A stretch of DNA of 58,709 nt from assembly GCF_000468095.1 (NCBI RefSeq), contig NZ_ASZC01000025.1, positions 1 through 58,709 of the forward strand, read 5' to 3'. Within the stretch, counting starts at the first letter, position 1; every line of letters begins with the position of its first letter. The position numbers and the translations under genes were made by a program. The notes below the pieces were generated by a model. That model did not search any database. It saw only the letters and a program-made list of their open reading frames with translations, and was not told the DNA's origin. Shown here piece by piece: positions 16,888 through 23,963 of the stretch. Source of the DNA: Pantoea sp. AS-PWVM4. Lineage in GTDB: Bacteria; Pseudomonadota; Gammaproteobacteria; Enterobacterales; Enterobacteriaceae.

Positions 16888-17133
16888 TTAATTTGTGCTT
16901 GCGCGCGCTCGTACCCCCGCCACGCCTGCCCACTTCATTGAGTGGTTTTCATGCACCTGCATGAAAGGGCTTATGCCGCGCCACGGCTGGGCTGATGTGC
17001 CTTTATTAAGTGCCTGAGACTCATGCGTTTTCATGCAGCATAGACATGCAGTCGTGAGGAGGGCCGCCAGCCAGGAAAAAGGGGCGTAAAAAAACCGGCG
17101 CAGTGGCCGGTTCAGACTAAAGCAGGCGGACAT
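16888..17133 (-). CDS. Doubtful 81-aa ORF after delta
   Basis: The frame begins at ATG 17133 overlapping the delta stop codon as TGATG, which would favour coupled translation. Against it, the codons for residues 8-15 (NRPLRRFF) are exactly the stem, loop and U-run of the late-operon terminator at 17087-17112, so most transcripts should end before the gene is read. The protein is Cys/Trp/Arg-rich without recognisable domains. Similar short ORFs after delta may be annotated elsewhere because the terminator is conserved. I list it with low confidence. Confidence 0.3.
   Translation of the reverse strand: MSACFSLNRPLRRFFYAPFSWLAALLTTACLCCMKTHESQALNKGTSAQPWRGISPFMQVHENHSMKWAGVAGVRARASTN
17087..17112 (-). 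terminator. Late-operon terminator (sid-psu-delta)
   Basis: AACCGGC (17093-17099) and GCCGGTT (17106-17112) form a 7-bp stem with a 6-nt loop. On the minus strand the stem is followed by an unbroken T-run (complement of 17087-17094). It lies 21 bp after the delta stop and should insulate the downstream nuclease/PRTase cassette from late transcription. Confidence 0.8.
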
Positions 17134-17411
17134 CAGGTCGGTGACTGTTGCCGGTTGGACAGTTTACTGGCAGAACCATACCGGCCCAGCGTCTGCGGCT
17201 GTCGCGCCGCACTCAGCGTTTCCGTTTTGGATTCAGATTCTGCTGGCTTCTGCGGCTTCATGATGATTTTCTCGACGCTCTCCAGCGCGGTGAACGTGCA
17301 GGAGCAGTCAAGGTTAGTGCACTGATACCAGATGCGCTTGACGGACGCTGACTCATAGGCGCTGGTGCGCGTGTGTGCGGTGGTGCCGCACTCCGGGCAT
17401 TTGAGGGCCAT
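17133..17411 (-). CDS. Ogr/Delta-family zinc-finger activator of late transcription
   Basis: The 92-aa protein has the C-x2-C-x22-C-x4-C zinc finger (Cys5, Cys8, Cys31, Cys36) of phage P2 Ogr and satellite P4 Delta, with the family context CPECGTTAHTRTS and YQCTNLDCSCTF. These proteins bind TGT-N12-ACA dyads upstream of late promoters and recruit RNA polymerase through the alpha C-terminal domain. Two such dyads occur before sid (18738-18793), so this gene probably activates its own operon and may also turn on helper late genes, or be replaced by a helper's Ogr. Its ATG overlaps the psu stop (TAATG). Confidence 0.9.
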   Translation of the reverse strand: MALKCPECGTTAHTRTSAYESASVKRIWYQCTNLDCSCTFTALESVEKIIMKPQKPAESESKTETLSAARQPQTLGRYGSASKLSNRQQSPT

Positions 17412-17962
17412 TACACACCCTCCTGCGGCAGATGACTCAGGCGCTGCGTAAAGCGCAGGTGCTGTGCGGGGGTGTAGCTGCCCTGACCGTCGCGCAGCAT
17501 GGCCGTCTCCGGCGTCAGGCCGGTTTCGTTCAGCGCGTCCTGGTAAGTCTCTGCCACTGCCGGGCGTGCCCGTTGTGCCTCACGGAGTACAGCGCTGCGC
17601 AGCAGCCGGGCGGCCACCTCCGGCCCGCCGGGACCGTTCAGGAACGGAGCCAGCGCTGAGATCAGCGCCGGTCCATGTTCAGCCATAAAGGCGCTCAGCG
17701 CGTCTTCCGTACAGGCTTCCAGCACCAGCCTCTGCGCATACACGCCCTCGCGGGCGGCGCAGTGAATCTGCCAGTCCAGCACCGCGATGCGCTCACGCAG
17801 CAGCGGCACCCGTTCACCGTAACCGGATGTGTTCTCACCGGCGGCCAGCAGCGCGCTCAGCGCCTGCTCCGCATCAGTGCGGGACGTCAGGTGCGTCTGC
17901 CACTGGCTCCGGGCGGCGCGGAACTGGTCCAGCGCCTGTGCAGGTGTGGTGGCAATGGTCAC
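17411..17962 (-). CDS. psu: Psu-family polarity suppression / capsid decoration protein
   Basis: The 183-aa protein matches P4 Psu (190 aa) by eye: FMAEHGPALISALAPF corresponds to the conserved FMQQHG.AL..ALAP stretch, and TPAQHLRFTQRLSHL to the C-terminal TPAQN region. P4 Psu inhibits Rho-dependent termination and also decorates the small satellite capsid. The start codon is GTG and overlaps the sid stop as GTGA; the stop overlaps delta. Gene order sid-psu-delta differs from P4, where delta lies between sid and psu. Confidence 0.82.
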   Translation of the reverse strand: MTIATTPAQALDQFRAARSQWQTHLTSRTDAEQALSALLAAGENTSGYGERVPLLRERIAVLDWQIHCAAREGVYAQRLVLEACTEDALSAFMAEHGPALISALAPFLNGPGGPEVAARLLRSAVLREAQRARPAVAETYQDALNETGLTPETAMLRDGQGSYTPAQHLRFTQRLSHLPQEGV

Positions 17963-18702
17963 TGTGCATTCTCCTTCTTCGCCGCTTCACGGAGGCTCAG
18001 CAATTTAAGACGCGCTGCCGGTGACGGACCGTTACGGAAGTCGGAGTGTGCGGCCTCATCGGCAAAGATACCCGCCAGCTTAAACACCACGTCATCTTCC
18101 GGCAGCGCATCACAGGCCAGCGCTGGCTGAGTAATGTGTCTGCTGATGAAGTCCTTCAGCACGGTTTCCGGGTCGTTGACGGAATGAACAACCCCGGAAC
18201 CGCTACCGGCGCTGCGTCCGAGCGTGATTTTCAGCAGGCTCAGCGTCTGTATCAGCTGCCTGCCATGCGCCCGCATGAAGTCCTGCCAGATATGCAAGGC
18301 ACGGTGCTCTGTCAGACGGTCATGGGCGTTAATGTATGCGTGTGCCCGGTCTGCGGTTTTCCACGGCAGAAACTCGTTTTCGCTTTCATGCGCGGCCAGC
18401 AGGGCGTCGAACTCCTCCAGCGACTCACGGTCGAGCGCCACCTCAGCGCGCAGCTTTTTCATTTCCGGCGTCATCGCGCCGCCGTTCTCGCGGAACAGCC
18501 TGCGCCATTCTTCGTTCTGGGCGTTTGCGCTGGCTTCAGTCTCGCTGCGGCGCTGGCGGATGATTCCGGTCTGTGCGGCTGCTGACTCCTGTTTACGGCG
18601 CGCCTCAAGCCAGGCGACTTTCGTGAGGTTTACCTTTTCCAGCGCGGCCTGCGTGGCGGCAGGCAGTGCGGCTGCTGTGGCAGCGGTGTTTTTCTCGTTC
18701 AT
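17959..18702 (-). CDS. sid: Sid-like capsid size determination protein
   Basis: The 247-aa helical protein corresponds to P4 Sid (244 aa), the external scaffold that makes the helper's capsid protein build a small T=4 shell able to hold only the satellite genome. The shared stretch is EEWRRLFRENGGAMTPEMK with the following DRESLEEFDALL (P4: DDWRTAFRAAGG...ELVQEYDNL). The rest is diverged and rich in Ala, Glu and Arg. It is the first gene of the late operon, with AGGAATT before the ATG and a Delta-type promoter upstream. Confidence 0.75.
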   Translation of the reverse strand: MNEKNTAATAAALPAATQAALEKVNLTKVAWLEARRKQESAAAQTGIIRQRRSETEASANAQNEEWRRLFRENGGAMTPEMKKLRAEVALDRESLEEFDALLAAHESENEFLPWKTADRAHAYINAHDRLTEHRALHIWQDFMRAHGRQLIQTLSLLKITLGRSAGSGSGVVHSVNDPETVLKDFISRHITQPALACDALPEDDVVFKLAGIFADEAAHSDFRNGPSPAARLKLLSLREAAKKENAQ

Positions 18703-18737
18703 GATAATTCCTGTCGGGTTATTTTCGGTCAGTCAAT

Positions 18738-18793
18738 TGTGCCGTGGCTGGCACAGGTCATCTATTTGCGGGCCGTGTGTGGTGTCTGGTACA
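18738..18793 (-). promoter_or_regulatory. Psid: tandem Delta/Ogr binding dyads
   Basis: Two TGT-N12-ACA dyads occur: 18738-18755 (TGTGCC...GGCACA) and 18776-18793 (TGTGTG...GGTACA), centres 38 bp apart. P4 late promoters have Delta sites centred near -55 and -18. Placing the distal dyad at -55 puts the start near 18730 and the proximal dyad near -17, some 28 bp before the sid ATG. The dyads are seen directly; promoter activity is inferred. Confidence 0.75.
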
Positions 18794-18882
18794 ACGCCGG
18801 GCGGCATTACCGCTGCGCCTGAAAACCGGCCAGCCAGAAAAAAGGGTTTAAATGGCGCTGACCTCACTGGCATTCTTTTTCC

Positions 18883-19079
18883 GGTGTAACACGGGTAACA
18901 GGTGTTACATCACTGAACTGAAAGGGGTTTTATGAAATCTGCGGTGTAACACAGTGGGTAACAGGGTGTAACAGCAGGAAGCGGCCATTGTTACACCCGT
19001 TACACCTCACCTTTTTGTCAGGTGTAACAGGCTCACCCCTTACTGAATGCCGCTGTTACACCCGTTACACCTGTTACCC
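18883..19079. other. Iteron array, putative satellite replication origin
   Basis: About twelve copies of a motif related to GGTGTAACAG occur within 200 bp. Plus-orientation copies start near 18883, 18893, 18901, 18943, 18956, 18965 and 19021. Copies in the opposite orientation (TGTTACACC/CGTTACACC) are at 18989, 18998, 19054, 19063 and 19072, several in back-to-back pairs. In P4 the alpha protein binds short GGTG-type repeats at ori and crr to start replication. This array lies directly after the alpha-type gene, so it is the likely origin or crr. Confidence 0.8.
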
Positions 19080-19112
19080 TTTAAAAATAAGACTCACGCA
19101 AAGCCTTTAACG

Positions 19113-21785
19113 TCAGCCCGGCACCTCGCTGTTAAAGACGTAGAGCCTGCGCACGTTCATCTCTGGCGGGCGGATACTGGTCTGTAACTTGCCGTCGGAA
19201 GAGGCCAGCAGATACCCCCGGTCTGCGCAGAGGCGCGCCACCTTGCGCGGATCGAAGCCCCGGCAGATTTCTTTCCACCCGGACGGCATGACATAGAACG
19301 TCGTGACTGCCTCCGTGCCCTGTGCCGTGCTGCCTTTCTCCACCCTGCGCCAGCCCACCATGTTGCCGGGCCGGTTGCGCTCGTCGTGCCAGTCGGCAAA
19401 GCGGCTGTACTGGTTAGCGGTGAAGAAGCTGCGCACCTGCTCCAGCGCGGCAATGTCTTCCTGGTTGGCGGTATGCCCCCGGTCTTTCAGCCAGGCACTG
19501 AGGCATACGCGGGTTGCCCGCAGCGCTTCACCCTCCTGCCAGCCGGTAATGCCGAGCCGGGTTGCCAGCTCTCCGGCCATTGCCACCAGGGCAAAACGGT
19601 TAACCGCACGGCCCACCTGATTGCCTGCATCCTGTGGAGTGAGGGCGGCGGTGTACTCCTTCAGCAGCGTTTTCGCCTGCGCCGTCAGCCCGTTCAGGTC
19701 GGCGGTCAGCGCCTTCAGCCACTCGCGGAACGGCGCACCGTAGTAGCTGGCCGTTGCCCATTCCAGATGCTCGGCCAGCGCCTTGCCGCTCTCAAAGCCG
19801 TGCAGCTCCTCAAACACCCCGAATTTCCCGGAGTCGCTGGGTATCTGGATCATTCTCACCTCCATTCCGGCAAAGGTGCGCTCACCAGCTTTCGCGGCGT
19901 GCTCAGTCAGTGACAGCTCGCCGGTAGAGAAGAACAGCAGCCGCCACTGCTTGCGGGTGCGCAGCTCGCCGTCCGTACCGGCACGGCCCTTACCCTGGCC
20001 GTTTGCCAGCATGTAGGCGATGTTGCCTGCCTCACGCCCGTCCACCTCGCGGATTTCGTCAAGCATCATGGCCGCGTCGTTGCGGCGGCTGGCGCAGCCC
20101 TCCAGCGCGTTGCCGGTCGCACGCCATGTCTGCCAGTAGTCCGGCCCGCCGCATACGGAGGTCGCCGCCTTCATGGTGGTGGTCTTGCCGTCAGTGGATT
20201 CCCCCTTGAGGTGATAGCCGCCGCCGTCCATGCCGACCAGCCTCAGCAGCGGGGCGGCAAAGGCGAGGCTGACCGCAAACGCCACGCGGGAGTTGCCGGT
20301 GCAGAAGCGGGAAACGTGCTCGCGCCACTCCTCCACCGAGCCGGACACGCGGAAGTCCCGCCCCTGCACGGAGGTGGTCTGGAGAATGACGCCGTCTGCA
20401 CCGTCGCCGCTCACTTCGTCCTGAAGGACGTAAACCTGACCATGCCAGCCGGTGCGGCTCACGCAGGTCACGCGGCGCTCCGGCTTGCACAGCGAGATGT
20501 ACTCCATCAGGCGCGCACGGGCCTCGCCGGTGGTGCTGATGTAGGACAGGCCGTTGACCAGTAGCACCCGGCGCAGCTCCTCGCCGCTGCCGCTCAGCAT
20601 CTCCATCGGCATGGCCCAGCGGCGGCGCTCGCCCCACGTATCCTCCCACTCCAGCAGGCGGCCAAAGTTGCCGCCGTCGGCGTCGCAGGTAATGGCCGTG
20701 ACGCGCAGCGGGTTGCAGATTTTGACGTTCTGGATTTCCGTTTCGCCGTTGCGCTGCACCTGCTTCTCATACCAGAGATACTCCTGCGTCAGCCGGAACC
20801 CGTGCGGCAGCTGCGTGCGGCCCTCACCGCACAGCACCAGACCGTTACGGAAGGCTTCACGGGCGCGGGTCACACCGTGCTCCCGGTGAAAGTCGTTCCA
20901 GTCGGCTTTGATTTCGCCCGGCGGCAGGCTCACCCAGCCACTGACGGCTTTTGCTGCCTTCTCCGCAAACGCTCTGCCGGGGTTCTCACCCGCATCCTGA
21001 AAGTCGTTGTCACCGGCGATGACGATTTTCACCTCCGGCCAGCGTGCCCGCAGCGCCTGCGCCACGTTCGGCAGGTTGCCCGCCGATATCGCGGCCACAA
21101 CGCACCCGGCGGTAAGCTGACTCACCGTGAGCGCGGTGGCGTAGCCCTCCGTGATGACCACCTGCACCGGCGACTCAGACGGCAGCGGGCTGAGCGCCAC
21201 AAACGCGCCCTTCATGGTGCTTCCCGGCAGCAGGCTTTTCTCACCTGTGGGGGCAACAAGCTGCGCGCCGGTCACTGCACCGTCTGCTGTGGTCAGCGGC
21301 AGCAACAGGGAACCTGCCGGAAAGGCTGTGCCGCTGATGCGCTGCGCACTGCCGGTGAGGCATCCCGGATAACCGGCAAAGCCTTTACCGGTCAGATAAA
21401 CACTTTCGCCCGTGTGGCTGGCTTTCACCAGCGCCTCCACCGTGGCGGCCATGTCGCGTTTCGGGGCTTTCTCTCTGGCTGGCTTAAGCGGCATGTCCTG
21501 CACATCACGAACATCGAGCACCTGTGCCACCTCCTGCGCGGCCTGTTTCACACCTTTGCCTGTCACCAGCTTCACCAGGTCAAGGCCGTCACCGTTGCCG
21601 CAGTGGCTGCAAATCCACGTCCCCCGCCCCTCAATGTCATCCATGCGAAAACGGTCTTTACCTTCGCACTTCGGGCAGGGGCCGTGCCTGCCGCCGTCCG
21701 GCACGCTGAAGCCGAGCAACTGAAAAACGACCGGCCAGCGACCGCGCGCAGCGGCAGTGATGTCTGATACTGACTGTGCTGTCAT
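19113..21785 (-). CDS. P4 alpha-type replication protein (primase, helicase, origin binding)
   Basis: The 890-aa protein has a DnaG-type zinc finger (Cys37, Cys40, Cys59, Cys62 in CPKC and CSHC). A toprim-like primase centre follows (Glu213 in ITEGYATA; Asp259 and Asp261 in AGDND), then a C-terminal DUF927-type helicase with Walker A GESTDGKTTT (528-537) and Walker B MMLDEI (573-578). This is the order in the 777-aa P4 alpha protein, which primes, unwinds and recognises the iterons. Residues beyond about 700 probably hold the origin-binding part. GGAGAGG precedes the ATG. All catalytic motifs are intact, so autonomous replication is plausible. Confidence 0.9.
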   Translation of the reverse strand: MTAQSVSDITAAARGRWPVVFQLLGFSVPDGGRHGPCPKCEGKDRFRMDDIEGRGTWICSHCGNGDGLDLVKLVTGKGVKQAAQEVAQVLDVRDVQDMPLKPAREKAPKRDMAATVEALVKASHTGESVYLTGKGFAGYPGCLTGSAQRISGTAFPAGSLLLPLTTADGAVTGAQLVAPTGEKSLLPGSTMKGAFVALSPLPSESPVQVVITEGYATALTVSQLTAGCVVAAISAGNLPNVAQALRARWPEVKIVIAGDNDFQDAGENPGRAFAEKAAKAVSGWVSLPPGEIKADWNDFHREHGVTRAREAFRNGLVLCGEGRTQLPHGFRLTQEYLWYEKQVQRNGETEIQNVKICNPLRVTAITCDADGGNFGRLLEWEDTWGERRRWAMPMEMLSGSGEELRRVLLVNGLSYISTTGEARARLMEYISLCKPERRVTCVSRTGWHGQVYVLQDEVSGDGADGVILQTTSVQGRDFRVSGSVEEWREHVSRFCTGNSRVAFAVSLAFAAPLLRLVGMDGGGYHLKGESTDGKTTTMKAATSVCGGPDYWQTWRATGNALEGCASRRNDAAMMLDEIREVDGREAGNIAYMLANGQGKGRAGTDGELRTRKQWRLLFFSTGELSLTEHAAKAGERTFAGMEVRMIQIPSDSGKFGVFEELHGFESGKALAEHLEWATASYYGAPFREWLKALTADLNGLTAQAKTLLKEYTAALTPQDAGNQVGRAVNRFALVAMAGELATRLGITGWQEGEALRATRVCLSAWLKDRGHTANQEDIAALEQVRSFFTANQYSRFADWHDERNRPGNMVGWRRVEKGSTAQGTEAVTTFYVMPSGWKEICRGFDPRKVARLCADRGYLLASSDGKLQTSIRPPEMNVRRLYVFNSEVPG

Positions 21786-21794
21786 AACCTCTCC

Positions 21795-22172
21795 TTAATG
21801 CCGGTACAGCGACGCGCCGGTGCCGCAGAACTTTTCGAAAGCCGCCGGAAGCGTGCGGTAAAGTTCGGTCATGACTTCGCATCCGCGCGGCGTCAGCACC
21901 GGCGGCGCAGTGAGGAGCGTTGGCTCCACCATGTCAGTGAAAAGGGCCAGCGCCGCAGCCGCGCCCCTCGCTTCGCCGTACTCGTTCACCATTGCGCTCT
22001 CAACGTGCAGCGCGATGGCCATTTCGATCCGCTCCACCGTCATGCGATGCGGGCCACGCATTTCGCTGCCGGTGGCGGCAAGATGCTTTGCCCGCCATGC
22101 TGAGGCGATGGCGCGGCGGTAAAGCGCCGTGGTCAGCTCCGGCGGGAACACGGATACCTGTGGCTTTTTCAT
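21795..22172 (-). CDS. Small satellite protein upstream of alpha (DUF5375-like)
   Basis: The 125-aa helical protein begins with a Pro-rich segment, then ALYRRAIASAWRAKHL, an ATALHVE-like helix (IEMAIALHVE) and an Ala-rich C-terminal half. It resembles the roughly 100-residue DUF5375-type proteins that commonly sit just before alpha in P4-like elements; this is from memory of the family. Function is unknown. It overlaps the upstream gene as ATGA and ends 10 bp before alpha, so it belongs to the early replication operon. Confidence 0.6.
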   Translation of the reverse strand: MKKPQVSVFPPELTTALYRRAIASAWRAKHLAATGSEMRGPHRMTVERIEMAIALHVESAMVNEYGEARGAAAALALFTDMVEPTLLTAPPVLTPRGCEVMTELYRTLPAAFEKFCGTGASLYRH

Positions 22173-22450
22173 GCGTGGGCCTCCCCGATGAGTGCGCAGC
22201 AGCGCGTGACGTCGGTCAGGTCGGCGCGCAGGTATTCCATCAGCGCGGCCACGCCGGGTACGCTGTGCGCGGTTAATGAACCTGAACAGGGATGTTCGGA
22301 AAACAGGAGCTGGAGCAGGTCGCAGGCTTCCTTTGCGCGGGTCAGCTTTTCAAATGCGTCCTCCGGCAGGCCGTAAGCAAAGGCGTTAAAAGCACCGTTT
22401 TCAGGCAAGGGGATGCCCTGAGCACCGTTGTGCCCGATTGACATTGTCAT
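22169..22450 (-). CDS. Hypothetical satellite early protein, 93 aa
   Basis: I do not recognise a domain. The protein starts MTMSIGHNGAQGI and has a helical centre rich in Leu and Ala (AFEKLTRAKEACDLLQLLF) and a C-terminus with paired cysteines (DVTRCCALIGEA). Its stop codon overlaps the next start by ATGA and G+C content matches the satellite core. It is probably part of the early operon leading to alpha. Confidence 0.55.
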   Translation of the reverse strand: MTMSIGHNGAQGIPLPENGAFNAFAYGLPEDAFEKLTRAKEACDLLQLLFSEHPCSGSLTAHSVPGVAALMEYLRADLTDVTRCCALIGEAHA

Positions 22451-22478
22451 GGTTTACTCCGTTAAAGCTGGCTGTGTG

Positions 22479-22835
22479 TCAGAGGTAGTTTGAGTAGTGG
22501 CTGGCGTCGGGTTCGGCGGGCTGCCGTGCTGGCCGCTCCCGCCAGCGCTCGTATTTCACCGTGGGATGCAGGTTAAACGGGCTGAACCCGCTGCTGCCTC
22601 CGGTCGGGGCGCTGCAACGGCGCGGTGCTTCGGCAAACCGGGTATAGTTTTCCTCAAACCATGCCAGCGGGGAGGAGGTCACCTGACCGTCGCTGTCGTA
22701 GCGATAGAGCACCTCGTGACTGAACTCAGGATTAACGGATGCGACTGACGCAGGCGCATCGGTAAAGCGCAGTACCGTCACCGTCCAGCCCTGCGAATGC
22801 TGCCAGCGTTCGCCGCGTTGCGGATATTCACGCAT
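22479..22835 (-). CDS. Hypothetical satellite early protein, 118 aa
   Basis: The ATG at 22835 has GGAGG immediately upstream and gives MREYPQRGERWQHSQGWTV. The N-terminal half (PQRGERWQHSQGWTVTVLRF...VLYRYDSDGQVTSSPLAWFEENYTR) looks like a small beta-rich domain of the type found in short phage proteins such as DUF4222. The C-terminal half is Pro/Arg-rich and probably disordered. The same frame is open to 23027, but that part is better explained by the overlapping Icd-like gene in another frame. Confidence 0.55.
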   Translation of the reverse strand: MREYPQRGERWQHSQGWTVTVLRFTDAPASVASVNPEFSHEVLYRYDSDGQVTSSPLAWFEENYTRFAEAPRRCSAPTGGSSGFSPFNLHPTVKYERWRERPARQPAEPDASHYSNYL

Positions 22836-23007
22836 GACGACCTCCGTGGCAGGGCAGGCGGCCCGCAAATAACAGGATGTAATCAGCAGCCAGACGGCGG
22901 CGTGCGCTCTGTTCGTCACCGGCGGTAACGCGCAGCATGACAGGGCGACAGGACAACTGAGAACGGTTGATTGCCGCAAATATCCGGGTAGACTTTGATG
23001 CAGCCAT
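22828..23007 (-). CDS. Icd-like small protein (possible host cell-division inhibitor family), 59 aa
   Basis: This short gene begins at ATG 23007 seven bases after GGGAG and ends with TGA at 22828, overlapping the next start by 8 bp. The core RVTAGDEQSARRRLAADYIL and the end LPCHGGRHA match the pattern of Icd-like proteins of P1/P4-type elements (an Ala/Arg-rich helix, hydrophobic FAGRLP, terminal RHA). Family members have been described as blocking host division, but many are only named by similarity. It is read in a different frame from the longer ORF in this place. Confidence 0.5.
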   Translation of the reverse strand: MAASKSTRIFAAINRSQLSCRPVMLRVTAGDEQSARRRLAADYILLFAGRLPCHGGRHA

Positions 23008-23096
23008 TTAGGTACTCCCAAGTTCATTTATGGTCAGGCTTTGTGAGGTATTGCGAGTACCTTGCAGAGCCGCTTGTTTTAAAGTGGTTTGTTGTA

Positions 23097-23141
23097 TAAG
23101 GTACGTACCTTATGGTGCTTATTAAAGTGAAAGGTACGTAC
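23097..23141 (+). promoter_or_regulatory. Operator of the ribbon-helix-helix gene
   Basis: TAAGGTACGTACCTTA (23097-23112) is a perfect 16-bp palindrome. A second partial copy, AAGGTACGTAC (23131-23141), lies directly before the ATG at 23143 and covers the ribosome-binding site. Two equal sites flanking the likely promoter of a small DNA-binding protein suggest autorepression. The centre GGTAC is also part of the TTGGTACA repeats at the element ends. Confidence 0.65.
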
Positions 23142-23142
23142 A

Positions 23143-23331
23143 ATGTCAAGAGCAAAAGATCGCACTCCTAAAACTGGTGGCAAATCACCCACCTTCCAGA
23201 TCCGCATTAATCCTGAACTAAGAGAGCAACTCGATCTCGAAGCAACCAAAGACCAAACTACACTCGGTAACTGGTTTAAAGAACTTGCAAGGCAAGAACT
23301 TAAGCGTCGTGGTATTGAACCTAAAGGATGA
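23143..23331 (+). CDS. Ribbon-helix-helix (Arc/CopG-type) transcriptional regulator
   Basis: The 62-aa protein has the pattern of an RHH dimer: a short strand (TFQIRINPEL) that would insert into the major groove, helix A (REQLDLEATKD) and helix B (TLGNWFKELARQELKR) with a basic tail. It is the only plus-strand gene of the satellite, divergent from the early operon (first start 23007), and the palindromic sites between them could control both directions. It may be the element's immunity or copy-control repressor, which is inference. Confidence 0.75.
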   Translation: MSRAKDRTPKTGGKSPTFQIRINPELREQLDLEATKDQTTLGNWFKELARQELKRRGIEPKG

Positions 23332-23362
23332 TGTTTTGCGGTGACTCGTCGCCGCATATTTA

Positions 23363-23569
23363 TCAATGCGCACGCTGTTGGCCTATCCATTCTTTTACCT
23401 CCTCTGCACGCCAGGCAGTAATACGAGCGGAAATTTTTACTGGCTTTGGAAACGATCCAGATGCGACCCGCCGCCATAGCGTTGCTGACGAAAATGGCAG
23501 GCAATGCATTAACTGTTTTTGTCTGACAAACCCGGTTTCAGGGATGATTCCGTAGGGTGTTTGATTCAA
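23363..23569 (-). CDS. AlpA/Vis-family regulator (excisionase-like)
   Basis: The 68-aa protein carries the AlpA helix-turn-helix: RQKQLMHCLPFSSATLWRRV, then SGSFPKPVKISARITAWRAEEV and EWI. P4 Vis has the same pattern (TTIWRWVKSGDFPAPIKI); it represses the integrase promoter and promotes excision. I chose the TTG at 23569 because AGGAG precedes it at good spacing and the length matches AlpA (70 aa). A GTG at 23641 would add 24 residues. It lies between the regulatory block and the integrase genes on the same strand as int. Confidence 0.78.
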   Translation of the reverse strand: MNQTPYGIIPETGFVRQKQLMHCLPFSSATLWRRVASGSFPKPVKISARITAWRAEEVKEWIGQQRAH

Positions 23570-23603
23570 AGCAGGATCTCCTATCTCATTGATTAAAATG
23601 GTG

Positions 23604-23696
23604 TGGAATGAGACTAACGGAGACGTACTGATGTATTCCACTGAAAATGGAATTCCACTAAGAAACTTAAAATTCCATAATAAAAATGAAATTCCA
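23604..23696. repeat. ATTCCA repeat cluster upstream of the AlpA/Vis-like gene
   Basis: ATTCCA occurs at 23635, 23652, 23672 and 23691 with spacings of 17, 20 and 19 bp, and in reverse at 23604-23609. The copy at 23648-23657 is a full palindrome, TGGAATTCCA. The regular spacing suggests a multi-site protein-binding region for the adjacent AlpA/Vis-like protein or another element regulator. Confidence 0.5.
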
Positions 23697-23790
23697 TCAA
23701 CTCAAGACTTCTGGGGAGGGTAAAAAGAGGAAACTAATCCTGTGATTTTTAAGTGTTTTATTTTAAAAGGAATTGTCTCGCCTGTTATTG

Positions 23791-23820
23791 ACCCATATAT
23801 CCCCATATATCCCCATATAT
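23791..23820. repeat. Three tandem 10-bp repeats in a gene-free interval
   Basis: The decamer (A/C)CCCATATAT is repeated three times head to tail without spacers. With a pitch of one helical turn, all copies face the same side of the DNA. The interval 23570-23963 has no gene I can support apart from this and the ATTCCA cluster, so it is probably the control region for the AlpA-like gene. Confidence 0.5.
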
Positions 23821-23963
23821 ACCTTTGGGTTCAATAAAAATGGTTAATATTGGCAACAGAATGGTCACTAAAGGTAACGTGATGGCATTGTTTGGCACTT
23901 CTACGCACATTTCAACAGTAGTCAGTTGTGCCTGGCATCATCGTGCCGGGCACTAACTCAACA

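Noticed and set aside
20802..21767. Long plus-strand open frame of 321 aa opposite the alpha-type gene
   Set aside because: It is a shadow frame of high-G+C codons within the alpha gene, with no domain or ribosome site.
22479..23027. A single 182-aa protein covering this whole open frame
   Set aside because: The first 64 residues are Cys/Leu-rich without family resemblance, while another frame there encodes an Icd-like protein with a good ribosome site, and a GGAGG sits before the internal ATG at 22835.
23791..23820. CRISPR array
   Set aside because: The repeats are 10 bp, contiguous and only three copies, with no spacers and no cas genes in the window.
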